Shown here: positions 15,681 through 25,588 of the stretch, piece by piece | Position numbering within the stretch: position 1 is the first letter of the stretch | Layout of the letters: every line of letters begins with the position of its first letter | Origin: an uncultured Bacteroidales bacterium | Lineage (GTDB): Bacteria > Bacteroidota > Bacteroidia > Bacteroidales > Muribaculaceae | Assembly (NCBI GenBank): GCA_902781045.1 | Contig: CACZHT010000035.1 | Location: 1 to 54,937, forward strand | Length of the DNA stretch: 54,937 nucleotides | Reading direction: 5' to 3' | Translations under genes and position numbers: made by a program | The notes under the pieces: model-generated | What the model was told of the DNA's origin: nothing | The model's input: only the letters and a program-made list of their open reading frames with translations | Database searches by the model: none

Positions 15681-16380
15681 GTTGGCCGAGTGGGGCAAGG
15701 CACTGGCCGACGTGTTCATGCCCCGGTTGTGTCCCGTGTGCGGCAATGCCCTGGTGGCCGACGAGCCCTACATCTGCCGGGCATGCCTGGCCGCATTGCC
15801 CCGCACCCATCTCGAGGACATCGACTTCAACACGATGGAGCAACTCTTTGCCGGCAAGGTACCCATCGAAAGGGCCACCGGCTATTTCTACTACCAGAAG
15901 AGCAGTCCCTACGCCCAAATCTTGTTTGACATTAAGTATCGCCACTGCCCCGAGATGGGGCAGTGGCTCACTGCACACGCGGCCCGCGACTTGCGGGCCA
16001 GTGGTTTCTTTGACGATGTTGATGTAATTGTGCCCGTGCCGCTGCATCCCAGCAAACTTGCCAAGCGCGGCTACAACCAGAGCGACTATCTGGCCCGCGG
16101 CCTGTCGCAGACATTAGGTTTGCCGGTTGTCAACGCTCTGCTGTCGACACATGCCCACGGCTCACAGACGCGACGCGGAGCAACCGACCGCTGGCTCAAT
16201 GCCCAGCACGCTTATGCCTTGCGCTCGTCTCATGGCCGCCAGCTTGCCAACAAGCACATTCTGCTGGTCGACGATGTGGTCACCACCGGTGCCACCCTCG
16301 AAGCTTGCTCCCATGCCCTGCTCACCGTGGCCGGTGTCCGCGTCTCGCTCTTCACACTGGCCACTGCCCGCCTCGACTGA
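15673..16380 (+). CDS. ComF family phosphoribosyltransferase-like protein
   Basis: A 235-residue protein starting at the ATG at 15673, overlapping the recX stop. The N-terminus has a zinc-ribbon-like set CPVCGN and CRAC (near residues 20-40). The body carries ComF landmarks DVIVPVPLHPSKLAKRGYNQ and the PRPP-loop motif ILLVDDVVTTGATLEAC. ComF/GntX proteins are linked to DNA uptake or nucleotide salvage, but the exact role in Bacteroidota is unsettled. Start positions further upstream would run through recX. Its stop codon directly abuts the stop of the convergent metallopeptidase gene, with no base between them. Confidence 0.9.
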   Translation: MNKLAEWGKALADVFMPRLCPVCGNALVADEPYICRACLAALPRTHLEDIDFNTMEQLFAGKVPIERATGYFYYQKSSPYAQILFDIKYRHCPEMGQWLTAHAARDLRASGFFDDVDVIVPVPLHPSKLAKRGYNQSDYLARGLSQTLGLPVVNALLSTHAHGSQTRRGATDRWLNAQHAYALRSSHGRQLANKHILLVDDVVTTGATLEACSHALLTVAGVRVSLFTLATARLD

Positions 16381-17259
16381 TTACAGCTGGGCGTCGCTCT
16401 GCTGGAACGTGGTGCCGTAGCGCACATCGCCGGTCTGGAGCCCCAGCTTGAGCCACTTCATGCGTTGCGCGCTGGTGCCGTGGGTGAAGCTCTCGGGGAT
16501 GTCATAGCCCTGTGCGCGCTTCTGCAGATAGTCGTCACCGATGACCTGCGCACACTGGATGGCCTCCTCAAGGTCGCCCTGCTGCAATGAGCGGAACATC
16601 TTGTTGTCGTGGTGCGCCCAGACGCCGGCATAGAAGTCGGCCAGCAGCTCGAGCCGCACACTGACGCGGTTGGCATCGGCCTCGCTGAGTCGAGACATCT
16701 GCTGGTGAGCCTTCTGCAGCGTGCCGGTGAGATACTCCACATGGTGTCCCACCTCATGGGCGATGACGTAGGCGTAGGCAAAGTCGCCGTCGGCCCCAAG
16801 TTGCTTGCGCATGCTGCTGAAGAACGACAGGTCGATGTACAGACACTGGTCGGCCGAGCAGTAGAACGGGCCCATCTGGGCACTGCCCTGACCACAGCCG
16901 GTGCTGGTCGAGCCAGTGTATAGCACCATTGTGGGAGGTGTGTAGGTGCCCAGCCCCTGCTCCTGAAAGACCTTGGACCACACATCCTCTGTGCCGGCGA
17001 GGATTTTCTTGCTGAACGTGGCCAGCTCCTGCTCCTCCTGGGTGAACTGTGTGGGGTCGGTAGTGCCTTGCTGCTGCTCCATGCCCATGCCCATCGAGCC
17101 GGCATTCTGAAGCACGTCGCCGATGTTGCCGCCCATGAGCAGTGTTATGATTCCGGCAATAATAATACCTCCGATGCCACCGATGCCGGCTTTGCGACCG
17201 GCACTCATGCCTCGGCGATCCTCAACGTTGCTGCTCTCTCTTCTTCCTTCAAGATCCAT
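16381..17259 (-). CDS. YpfJ-type neutral zinc metallopeptidase, membrane-anchored
   Basis: A 292-residue protein of the putative neutral zinc metallopeptidase family (YpfJ, PF04228). It has one N-terminal transmembrane helix (GIGGIGGIIIAGIITLLMGG, about residues 25-45), a Gly/Met/Gln linker, then the peptidase domain. The zinc motif is HEVGHH, followed downstream by ELLADFYAGVWAHH. The family opening MDLEGRRESSNVEDRRG is complete, so the start is secure. The catalytic domain is expected outside the cytoplasm. It ends exactly where comF ends and is divergent from glgB. Substrate unknown. Confidence 0.93.
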   Translation of the reverse strand: MDLEGRRESSNVEDRRGMSAGRKAGIGGIGGIIIAGIITLLMGGNIGDVLQNAGSMGMGMEQQQGTTDPTQFTQEEQELATFSKKILAGTEDVWSKVFQEQGLGTYTPPTMVLYTGSTSTGCGQGSAQMGPFYCSADQCLYIDLSFFSSMRKQLGADGDFAYAYVIAHEVGHHVEYLTGTLQKAHQQMSRLSEADANRVSVRLELLADFYAGVWAHHDNKMFRSLQQGDLEEAIQCAQVIGDDYLQKRAQGYDIPESFTHGTSAQRMKWLKLGLQTGDVRYGTTFQQSDAQL

Positions 17260-17327
17260 AGTGATATTTTTTTAGTTATGATTTGCTATACTAGAGATGT
17301 TCTAGACGTTCTAGATTTTCTAGAAGT

Positions 17328-17336
17328 GCAAAATTA
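17328..17336 (-). promoter_or_regulatory. Possible -7 element for the zinc metallopeptidase
   Basis: The minus strand reads TAATTTTGC about 70 bp before the ATG. The nearest TTTG lies 23 bp upstream, slightly too far. Four TCTAG(A) words lie between this site and the gene. Confidence 0.4.
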
Positions 17337-17366
17337 GAAAAAGATTTTCAATAATTGCTCAAAAAT

Positions 17367-17398
17367 GTTGAAAATCCACAATTTTTTGCTACTTTTGC
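17367..17398 (+). promoter_or_regulatory. Promoter of glgB
   Basis: GTTG (17367-17370), a 19-bp spacer, then TACTTTTGC (17390-17398). It places the transcription start near 17404, which rules out the longer frame beginning at 17365. Confidence 0.7.
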
Positions 17399-17418
17399 CC
17401 GCAAAACCTGACAAGACA

Positions 17419-19431
17419 ATGAGACACAAGACACTGAAACTGATCAAGAACGACCCTTGGCTGGAGCCATTCAGTCAGGCTATCGAGGGCCGGCACAACG
17501 ATGCGCAACAGAAGCTGGAACATCTGACCGGCGGCACCGGGCACCTCAAGGACTTTGCCAAGGCACATCTCTACTACGGCCTGCATCGCACCGGGTCGGG
17601 CGACTGGGTGCTGCGCGAGTGGGCGCCCAATGCCACCGACATCTATGTGGTGGGCGACTTCAACAGTTGGCGCGAATGTGCGCCCTACCGCATGCGGCAA
17701 GTGGGCAATGGCAACTGGGAGCTCCAGCTGCCAGAGCGCGGCATGCGACATGGCGAGCTGTTCAAGCTCGTCGTGCACTGGCCGGGCGGACAGGGCGAGC
17801 GCATCCCAGCATACGCCACGCGCGTGGTGCAAGACCCGCAGACCCACATCTTCTCGGCTCAAGTATGGGCCCCCGAACAGCCCTATCACTGGCGCGTGAA
17901 GCGGTTCAAGCCTCGCCGCGACCCGCTGCTCATCTATGAGTGCCACATCGGCATGGCACAGGAGCGCGAGGCGGTGGGCACCTACGAGGAGTTCCGCCTG
18001 CAGGTGCTTCCGCGCATCGCCGCTCTGGGCTATAATGCCATACAAATCATGGCCATACAGGAGCATCCCTACTATGGCTCGTTTGGCTATCATGTGTCGA
18101 GTTTCTATGCCGCGTCGAGCCGCTTCGGCACCCCCGAAGAGCTGAAGTGCCTCATCGACGATGCACACGAGCGGGGCATTGCCGTGATTATGGACATCGT
18201 GCACTCGCACGCGGTGAAGAATGAGGTTGAGGGGCTTGGGCGCTTTGACGGCACGGGCAACCAGTACTTCTATGGCGACGGGCGGCGCGAGCACCCGGCA
18301 TGGGACTCGCTGTGCTTTGACTATGGCAAGGACGAGGTGCTCAACTTCTTGCTGAGCAACTGCCGCTACTGGCTAGAGGAGTATCACTTCGACGGCTTCC
18401 GCTTCGATGGAGTGACTTCGATGCTCTACTACAACCACGGGTTGGGGCAAGCCTTCGGCAGCTATGGCGACTACTACGATGGCGGCGAGGACACCAATGC
18501 CATCACCTACCTCACACTTGCCAACCTGCTCATCCACGAGGTGAACCGCCAGGCCATCACCATCGCTGAAGAGATGAGCGGCATGCCCGGGTTGGCCTGC
18601 CCCTACAAGGACGGCGGCATCGGGTTTGACTACCGCATGGCCATGGGCATCCCCGACTACTGGATCAAGCTCATCAAGGAGCGCAAGGACGAGGACTGGC
18701 GCCCGAGCAGCATCTTCTGGGAGCTGACCAACCGCCGCGCCGACGAGCGCACCATCAGCTATGCCGAGAGCCACGACCAGGCTCTTGTGGGCGACAAGAC
18801 CATCATCTTCCGCCTGATTGACAAGGAAATGTACTGGCACATGATGGACGGCGACCACGATGCCACAGTCGAGCGCGGCATGGCGCTGCACAAGATGGTC
18901 AGACTGGTGACAGCCACCACCATTAATGGCGGCTATCTCAACTTCATGGGCAACGAGTGGGGACATCCCGAGTGGATTGACTTCCCGCGCGAGGGCAACG
19001 GCTGGAGCTACAAGTATGCGCGACGGCAGTGGAGCCTGGTGGACCGTGACGACTTGAAGTACAAGTACCTCAACAACTGGGACCACGACATGATACACCT
19101 GCTGGCCGGCACACCGGGCTTTGAGTCGCTGCCCGTTGTCAAATTGTGGGACAAGGATGACGACCAGGTGCTGGCCTACACGCGAGGCGACCTGGTGTTT
19201 GTGTTCAACTTCAATCCCATCCGTTCGTTCAGCGACTATGGTTTCCTGGCCCCGGAAGGCGAGTACATCGGTGTGATGGACAGCGACAACCAGCGTTATG
19301 GCGGCTACGGCAACATCGACGAGACCACCCACCATCTGACTCAGGCCGACCCGCTCTATGCCGACAAGCACCTGGGCTGGCTCAAGCTCTATATCCCTGC
19401 CCGCACTGCCCTGGTGTTGCGCAGACAATGA
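17419..19431 (+). CDS. glgB: 1,4-alpha-glucan branching enzyme, eukaryote-like GH13_8 type
   Basis: A 670-residue cytosolic enzyme that makes alpha-1,6 branches in glycogen. An N-terminal CBM48-like domain (LREWAPNATDIYVVGDFNSW) precedes the GH13 barrel. Catalytic residues are Asp330 in FDGFRFDGVTSM, Glu384 in ITIAEEMSGMPGL and Asp453 in SYAESHDQALVGDKT. Phrases such as GGIGFDYRMAMGIPDYWIKL and GHPEWIDFPREGNGWSYKYA are typical of the subfamily shared by eukaryotes and Bacteroidota rather than the E. coli type. The start at ATG 17419 follows the promoter by about 15 nt. No other glycogen gene is adjacent. A 22-bp perfect hairpin follows the gene. Confidence 0.96.
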   Translation: MRHKTLKLIKNDPWLEPFSQAIEGRHNDAQQKLEHLTGGTGHLKDFAKAHLYYGLHRTGSGDWVLREWAPNATDIYVVGDFNSWRECAPYRMRQVGNGNWELQLPERGMRHGELFKLVVHWPGGQGERIPAYATRVVQDPQTHIFSAQVWAPEQPYHWRVKRFKPRRDPLLIYECHIGMAQEREAVGTYEEFRLQVLPRIAALGYNAIQIMAIQEHPYYGSFGYHVSSFYAASSRFGTPEELKCLIDDAHERGIAVIMDIVHSHAVKNEVEGLGRFDGTGNQYFYGDGRREHPAWDSLCFDYGKDEVLNFLLSNCRYWLEEYHFDGFRFDGVTSMLYYNHGLGQAFGSYGDYYDGGEDTNAITYLTLANLLIHEVNRQAITIAEEMSGMPGLACPYKDGGIGFDYRMAMGIPDYWIKLIKERKDEDWRPSSIFWELTNRRADERTISYAESHDQALVGDKTIIFRLIDKEMYWHMMDGDHDATVERGMALHKMVRLVTATTINGGYLNFMGNEWGHPEWIDFPREGNGWSYKYARRQWSLVDRDDLKYKYLNNWDHDMIHLLAGTPGFESLPVVKLWDKDDDQVLAYTRGDLVFVFNFNPIRSFSDYGFLAPEGEYIGVMDSDNQRYGGYGNIDETTHHLTQADPLYADKHLGWLKLYIPARTALVLRRQ

Positions 19432-19459
19432 CCGGCTAATTCCACAGCCAGAAGCCTCA

Positions 19460-19515
19460 AAACCACGAATCACGCGAAGCGCGGACATAGTGTCGCTTCG
19501 CGTGATTCGTGGTTT
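19460..19515. terminator. 22-bp perfect inverted repeat between glgB and ssb
   Basis: Two 22-nt arms (left begins AAACCACGAATCACG, right ends CGTGATTCGTGGTTT) match exactly around a 12-nt loop. The site lies between two convergent genes and can serve both as a terminator. Its TTCGCG/GATTCG words echo the tandem array at 13639. Confidence 0.7.
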
Positions 19516-19541
19516 GCGGCATGAATGCTTTGCCAGCCGTT

Positions 19542-19970
19542 TTAGAAGGGTGGTTGCTCTCCTTGCTGCGGCTGCTGTTGTGTGGGTTGCTGTGCTGGAC
19601 GGGGCTGTGCGGGCTGCTGTGGAGCAGCTTCGGCCTTGGGCCGTCCCAGCAGCTCGAAACTGTCGACATAGACCTCGGTGACATAGTGCTTGATGGCATT
19701 GCGGTCTTCCCACATGCGTGTGCGCAGGTGACCCTCGATGTAGAGTTGTGTGCCCTTGCGAATATACTTCTCGGCCACCTCGGCATTGCGCCCCCACATG
19801 ACGATGTTGTGCCATTCGGTGCGCTCTGGCACCTGCACGCCATTGGAATTAGTATAGCCGCGCTCGGTGGTGGCCAGCGAGAACGAGGCCACGGGTTGCC
19901 CCTGTGCGACATAACGCACATCCGGGTCACGACCGACGTTTCCCAAGAGAATGACTTTGTTGACTGACAT
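19542..19970 (-). CDS. ssb: Single-stranded DNA-binding protein
   Basis: A 142-residue OB-fold protein that coats single-stranded DNA during replication and repair. Family marks are MSVNKVILLGNVGRDPDVRY, SLATTERGY, TEWHNIVMWGRNAEVAEKYI and GTQLYIEGHLRTRMWED. The C-terminal third is a Gln/Pro-rich tail (PQQPAQPRPAQQPTQQQPQQ) ending GEQPPF. That tip keeps the final Pro-Phe but has only one acidic residue, where most bacterial SSBs have DDxPF. It lies 51 bp downstream of the ArgC-like gene on the same strand. Bacteroidota often carry more than one SSB, so this may not be the main replicative copy. Confidence 0.94.
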   Translation of the reverse strand: MSVNKVILLGNVGRDPDVRYVAQGQPVASFSLATTERGYTNSNGVQVPERTEWHNIVMWGRNAEVAEKYIRKGTQLYIEGHLRTRMWEDRNAIKHYVTEVYVDSFELLGRPKAEAAPQQPAQPRPAQQPTQQQPQQGEQPPF

Positions 19971-20021
19971 CTTTTACTGAATAGAGAATTAAGAATTGAA
20001 AATCATAAACTACGACTTAGG

Positions 20022-20954
20022 CTAGAGCATGAGACCGGCACGCTCGTGCAGGCCAAACATGAGATTCATGGCGTGGACAGCAGTGCCGACTGTGCCCTTG
20101 ACAGTCTGGTCGATGGCCGACGTGAGGCGCAGGTAATCGCCCTCGCGTGAGATGTGAATCAGACACTTGTTGGTCCCGGCAACATCGCCCAGCTGCGGGG
20201 CATGGTCGATGACAAAGGTGAAATTGTGGTCATCGTAGTACTGTTCAAACAGCTGCCGAACCATCGGGACATCGATGCCGCTCTTGAAATAGACCGTGGC
20301 AAGCATGCCACGCGCAAAGCACGCCTGCATCGCCGTCAGGTGAATGGGACTGGCAAAACTGGTCTGTAGCGACGACAATACGCGCCGCAACTCCTGCACC
20401 TGATCACTGAGGACTTCTGGCTCGACCATCGACACACGGCTGCCCGTGGTGGACAGAGCGTTGCCCATGACCACTGTAGCATGCAGCTCGCTGTTGAGCA
20501 TCAGGTTCTTGGCCAGCGGTATCAAAGCCAGCGACAACGACATGGCCACATCGCCAGGGCAAGTCACACGCATGCAGTCGTGCACCATGCGCCGGCGGTT
20601 AATCTCGCTCATGCCATAGGTGAAGCCCGAAGTCTGCTCGTCGGTCAGACGATAGCGAGGCGAGAGGTCGATAACGCGCACCGATGGCGGCACCTGCTCG
20701 AGCCAAGCCGTGTCGGCGACATTGCTGTCGCACAAAAAAATGACATCCATGCCTTGCCATTGTTGCTCACCCGGCTCGTCACAGAATGTCAAATCGGTCT
20801 CGCCGACCAGCGCGGGGTGCACCTGCGCCACACCTTGCCCGGCGTGCGCGGCATCGATGACCCACCGCAGGTCAACATCAGGATGGTGGAGCAAAAGCCG
20901 CATCAACTGCGCAGCCGTGGACTCTGCCCCACCAACTAAGCCTGTTTTTATCAT
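20022..20954 (-). CDS. ArgC-like protein lacking the catalytic cysteine (probable pseudoenzyme)
   Basis: A 310-residue homologue of N-acetyl-gamma-glutamyl-phosphate reductase, the NADPH-dependent third step of arginine synthesis. Family resemblance is clear: VGGAESTAAQLMRLLLHHPD, GETDLTF, FTYGMSEINRR, ALIPLAKNLMLNSEL, RGMLATVYF and the ending TNKCLIHISREGDYLRL with AVHAMNLMFGL. Where active enzymes have NPGCFAT, this one reads CPGDVAM, so Asp135 replaces the nucleophile Cys. The following TGAG turn and the HxHxPEI segment with the catalytic His are also missing, apparently through a 15-20-residue deletion. I infer it is not a working reductase; it could be a regulatory or structural relative. 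It lies 29 bp downstream of argR and upstream of ssb. An intact argC would be expected elsewhere in the genome. Confidence 0.8.
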   Translation of the reverse strand: MIKTGLVGGAESTAAQLMRLLLHHPDVDLRWVIDAAHAGQGVAQVHPALVGETDLTFCDEPGEQQWQGMDVIFLCDSNVADTAWLEQVPPSVRVIDLSPRYRLTDEQTSGFTYGMSEINRRRMVHDCMRVTCPGDVAMSLSLALIPLAKNLMLNSELHATVVMGNALSTTGSRVSMVEPEVLSDQVQELRRVLSSLQTSFASPIHLTAMQACFARGMLATVYFKSGIDVPMVRQLFEQYYDDHNFTFVIDHAPQLGDVAGTNKCLIHISREGDYLRLTSAIDQTVKGTVGTAVHAMNLMFGLHERAGLML

Positions 20955-20983
20955 ACAATATCAGTCTGTGTCGTTCCAGTCAA

Positions 20984-21457
20984 TCAGGGTTGAGCGAAAC
21001 GATTCAGGAAATCGCGCACCTCGTCGTGATCGACACCCTCGCGCAAGATGACAAACACGGTGTCGGCACCAGCGATTGTGCCCAAAATCTCGGGAGCATG
21101 AGCCATGTCAATGTCGTAGGCCAAGCCTGTGGCATAGCCATTGCGGGTCTTGATGACTGCAAAGTTGCCGGAGAACTCTACCGACTGGAATCCGACATTT
21201 CCATGCAGCGGCATGTCCATGCCATGCTGGCGAAGCTTGTTCTGAACCTCTCGCCCATCGGGGATAATGTACATGTAGCCGCCATTGTCGGTGGCCACCT
21301 TCGAAATCTTCAGTGCCTTGAGGTCTCGTGAGAGGGTGGCTTGAGTCACATGAAGGTCGCGTTCGGCCAACTTCATGGCCAACTCGTTCTGGCTGCCAAT
21401 ACATTCGTTCTGGATCAGCTCAACGATAATCTGCATTCGGTTTCTTTTATTCTTCAC
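20984..21457 (-). CDS. argR: Arginine repressor ArgR
   Basis: A 157-residue transcription factor that senses L-arginine. The N-terminal winged helix contains SQNELAMKLAERDLHVTQATLSRDLKALKISKV. The C-terminal hexamerisation and arginine-binding domain contains FAVIKTRNGYATGLAYDID and ILGTIAGADTVFVILREG. I used the GTG at 21457 because it gives the usual opening MKNKRNRMQIIVELI; an ATG seven codons in is the alternative. It heads a group with the ArgC-like gene. Possible operator-like palindromes lie just upstream. Confidence 0.94.
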   Translation of the reverse strand: MKNKRNRMQIIVELIQNECIGSQNELAMKLAERDLHVTQATLSRDLKALKISKVATDNGGYMYIIPDGREVQNKLRQHGMDMPLHGNVGFQSVEFSGNFAVIKTRNGYATGLAYDIDMAHAPEILGTIAGADTVFVILREGVDHDEVRDFLNRFAQP

Positions 21458-21524
21458 AATACCTAAATTTTAAGTAAAACTTTCTGTCTTGTTAATGTTT
21501 GGGTTAAATCACACAATTTCCCTA

Positions 21525-21541
21525 GTGAATTTATTTATCAC
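21525..21541. promoter_or_regulatory. Candidate ARG box near the argR promoter
   Basis: GTGAATTTATTTATCAC has matching GTGA/TCAC ends around an A/T core and resembles the ARG-box pattern (TGAAT-N4-ATTCA). It directly follows a TATATTTG -7 element (21544-21551, minus strand). A second half-like site, GTTTAATAATTCAC, is at 21592-21605. Autoregulation is inferred. Confidence 0.4.
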
Positions 21542-21543
21542 CA

Positions 21544-21551
21544 CAAATATA
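21544..21551 (-). promoter_or_regulatory. -7 element for argR
   Basis: The minus strand reads TATATTTG, about 87 bp before the GTG start; no TTTG is seen at the usual upstream distance. Confidence 0.45.
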
Positions 21552-21707
21552 CGGTTTTATAACGGAATAATTGTTTAAAATTGCCATGCCGTGTTTAATA
21601 ATTCACATAATTTTAGATTTAAGGGTAAAAATTAAAGTATTTTTACAGCAGAAGCTTATATTTGTGCCGCAGATTCGCGAACAAAGCAATAAAAAGCACT
21701 GAAATAT

Positions 21708-21739
21708 TTTGCCCAATTGATTATAATGTGTAACTTTGC
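21708..21739 (+). promoter_or_regulatory. Promoter of the GYF_2/CD225 gene
   Basis: TTTG (21708-21711), a 19-bp spacer, then TAACTTTGC (21731-21739); the ATG is at 21772. Confidence 0.8.
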
Positions 21740-21771
21740 AGTCTATATTATTCAAAGATTACTGAAAAACT

Positions 21772-22692
21772 ATGAAGTATTATATTGCTGAGAACGGACA
21801 ACCGGCTGGCCCGTTTGAGATGAAGGACTTGATGGAACATGGCTTGAACCCGGACTCACAGGTGTGGAACGAGAAGATGTCGGGCTGGACACGGGCCCGC
21901 GAGGTACCCGAGCTCATGAGCATGCTGGGCATCCAGCAGCCCATCGCCCCACAACCGGTGCAACCAGTGCAGCCAGTGCAGCCACAGTCGCCCTACGCGC
22001 CACAGCAGCCACAGCAATCCGAGCAGTCGCCCTACGCGCCACAGCAGCCACAGCAATCCGAGCAGTCGCCCTACGCGCCACAGCAACCGCAGCAATCTGA
22101 GCAGTCGCCCTACGCGCCACAACAACCGCAGCAATCCGAACAGTCGCCTTACGCGCCACAGCAACCACAGCAATCCGAGCAGTCGCCCTACGCGCCACAG
22201 CAACCACAACAATCCGGTCAGGTGACGGCAAATGGGCCTCAAGCCGAGCAGACGCAAGGCTATGGTCAGCAGCCCTCACCCTACGCGCAACCGCAGTACC
22301 AGCAGCCGCAGCAGCCGCAGCAGCCGCAGTATCAACAGCCATACGCCCAGCAGCCATACGGTCAACCCTATGCGCCACAAGGTTTTCCGCCCAAGAATTG
22401 GATGACCGAGTCAGTCATCTTCACAGTGCTGAGCGTGATATGCTGCTGCAACCCCATAGCCCTGATTACGGGCATCATCGCCATGGTCAATGCCGGCAAG
22501 GTCAACCCACAGCATCAGATGGGCAACATAACAGGTGCCACCGAGAGTGCCAAGACCGCCAAGATGTGGGCACTAATTACACTGGGCATCCTGATTGTGG
22601 GAGCCATCATATCGGTAGTCACCTTAGTGCTTTCTCCCGGTGTCAAAGAAGCCTTCATGAATGGTTATGAAAACGGCTACAACCCGGTGTAA
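21772..22692 (+). CDS. GYF_2 (DUF4339) and CD225/dispanin-like membrane protein with Gln/Pro repeats
   Basis: A 306-residue protein of three parts. Residues 1-55 are a GYF_2 domain (MKYYIAENGQPAGPFEMKDL, VWNEKMSGWTRAREVPEL). Residues about 60-205 are low-complexity, including six tandem 13-residue units QSPYAPQQPQQSE at residues 72-149, then more Gln/Pro/Tyr sequence. The C-terminal part has two hydrophobic helices (VIFTVLSVICCCNPIALITGI and WALITLGILIVGAIISVVTL) joined by NPQHQMGNITGATESAKTAK, as in CD225 proteins. GYF domains bind proline-rich peptides, so self-association through the repeats is possible. The 39-bp DNA repeats make copy-number variation likely. Function unknown. Confidence 0.88.
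   Translation: MKYYIAENGQPAGPFEMKDLMEHGLNPDSQVWNEKMSGWTRAREVPELMSMLGIQQPIAPQPVQPVQPVQPQSPYAPQQPQQSEQSPYAPQQPQQSEQSPYAPQQPQQSEQSPYAPQQPQQSEQSPYAPQQPQQSEQSPYAPQQPQQSGQVTANGPQAEQTQGYGQQPSPYAQPQYQQPQQPQQPQYQQPYAQQPYGQPYAPQGFPPKNWMTESVIFTVLSVICCCNPIALITGIIAMVNAGKVNPQHQMGNITGATESAKTAKMWALITLGILIVGAIISVVTLVLSPGVKEAFMNGYENGYNPV
21985..22218 (+). repeat. 39-bp in-frame tandem repeat, 6 copies
   Basis: Six 39-bp units encode QSPYAPQQPQQSE, with only synonymous or near-synonymous differences until the last copy. Confidence 0.92.
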
Positions 22693-22705
22693 CACATCGA
22701 GGATT

Positions 22706-22750
22706 AATAATGAATGCCCGGCTCACCATGGTGGCCGGGCATTCATTATT
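22706..22750. terminator. Bidirectional terminator between the GYF_2 gene and frdB
   Basis: AATAATGAATGCCCGGC (22706-22722) pairs perfectly with GCCGGGCATTCATTATT (22734-22750) over 17 bp. The loop TCACCATGGTG is itself nearly palindromic. It lies between convergent genes and has A/T-rich outer ends on both strands. Confidence 0.85.
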
Positions 22751-22764
22751 GACGGGGTTGAAGA

Positions 22765-23520
22765 TTAGTCTGTGCACTTGGCGCAGATAAACTCGCGGTT
22801 GAGGCGGGAGATGTTGCTCAACTTGATGTTCTTGGGGCACTCGGCTGCGCAGGCACCGGTGTTGGTGCAGTTGCCGAATCCCAGCTCATCCATCTTGGCG
22901 AGCATGGCCTTGACACGCTTCTTGGCCTCGGTACGCCCCTGGGGCAGGAGCGCGAACTGGCTGACCTTGGCACTGACAAAGAGCATGGCCGAGCCATTCT
23001 TGCAGGCCGCCACACACGCGCCGCAGCCGATGCACGACGCACTGTCCATGGCCTCGTCGGCAGCCACCTTGCTGATGGGAATGGCATTGGCATCCTGGGC
23101 ACCACCGGTGTTGAAGCTCACATAACCGCCGGCCTGCTGAATCTGGTCGAAAGCGTTGCGGTTGACCATCAGGTCCTTGATTACGGGGAAGGCTGCGCTG
23201 CGCCAGGGCTCGACGGTGATGGTCTCGCCATCGTGGAAGCGGCGCATATACAACTGGCAAGTCGTGGCACCTGTGGCGGGGCCGTGGGGATGACCGTTGA
23301 TATAAAGCGAGCACATGCCGCAGATGCCCTCGCGGCAGTCGTGGTCGAAGTGTATGGGCTCTTCACCCTTCTCGACGAGTTGCTCATTGAGGATGTCGAG
23401 CATCTCGAGGAAAGAGGTGTCGGTGGGGATGTCCTGCATCTGATAGGTCTCAAAGCGACCCGGCTCCTTCGGTCCGGCCTGGCGCCAAACCTTCAGTTTG
23501 AAACTTATTGCGTTATCCAT
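22765..23520 (-). CDS. frdB: Fumarate reductase/succinate dehydrogenase iron-sulfur subunit
   Basis: A 251-residue electron-transfer subunit linking the membrane cytochrome b to the flavoprotein. The N-terminal [2Fe-2S] domain has [10 protein letters not shown] and a fourth Cys in TTCQLY (Cys62, 67, 70, 88). The C-terminal ferredoxin-like domain has [12 protein letters not shown] (Cys163, 166, 169, 173) and [12 protein letters not shown] (Cys218, 224, 228) for the [4Fe-4S] and [3Fe-4S] clusters. I start at ATG 23520 ([14 protein letters not shown]); the frame could extend six codons to a TTG. It is the third gene of frdCAB, 26 bp after frdA. Confidence 0.96.
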   Translation of the reverse strand: MDNAISFKLKVWRQAGPKEPGRFETYQMQDIPTDTSFLEMLDILNEQLVEKGEEPIHFDHDCREGICGMCSLYINGHPHGPATGATTCQLYMRRFHDGETITVEPWRSAAFPVIKDLMVNRNAFDQIQQAGGYVSFNTGGAQDANAIPISKVAADEAMDSASCIGCGACVAACKNGSAMLFVSAKVSQFALLPQGRTEAKKRVKAMLAKMDELGFGNCTNTGACAAECPKNIKLSNISRLNREFICAKCTD

Positions 23521-23546
23521 TTTTTCAGTAGTAAACAAGTAGACAA

Positions 23547-25553
<2,007 letters not shown>

Positions 25554-25588
25554 TTTCGTCTAGATGATTTTAAAGGTTAATACTCAGC

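Larger units (their letters stand above)
21458..21771. other. Divergent control region between argR and the GYF_2/CD225 gene (314 bp)
   Basis: A/T-rich, with promoter elements for both directions and an ARG-box-like palindrome. No coding sequence is seen. Confidence 0.6.
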
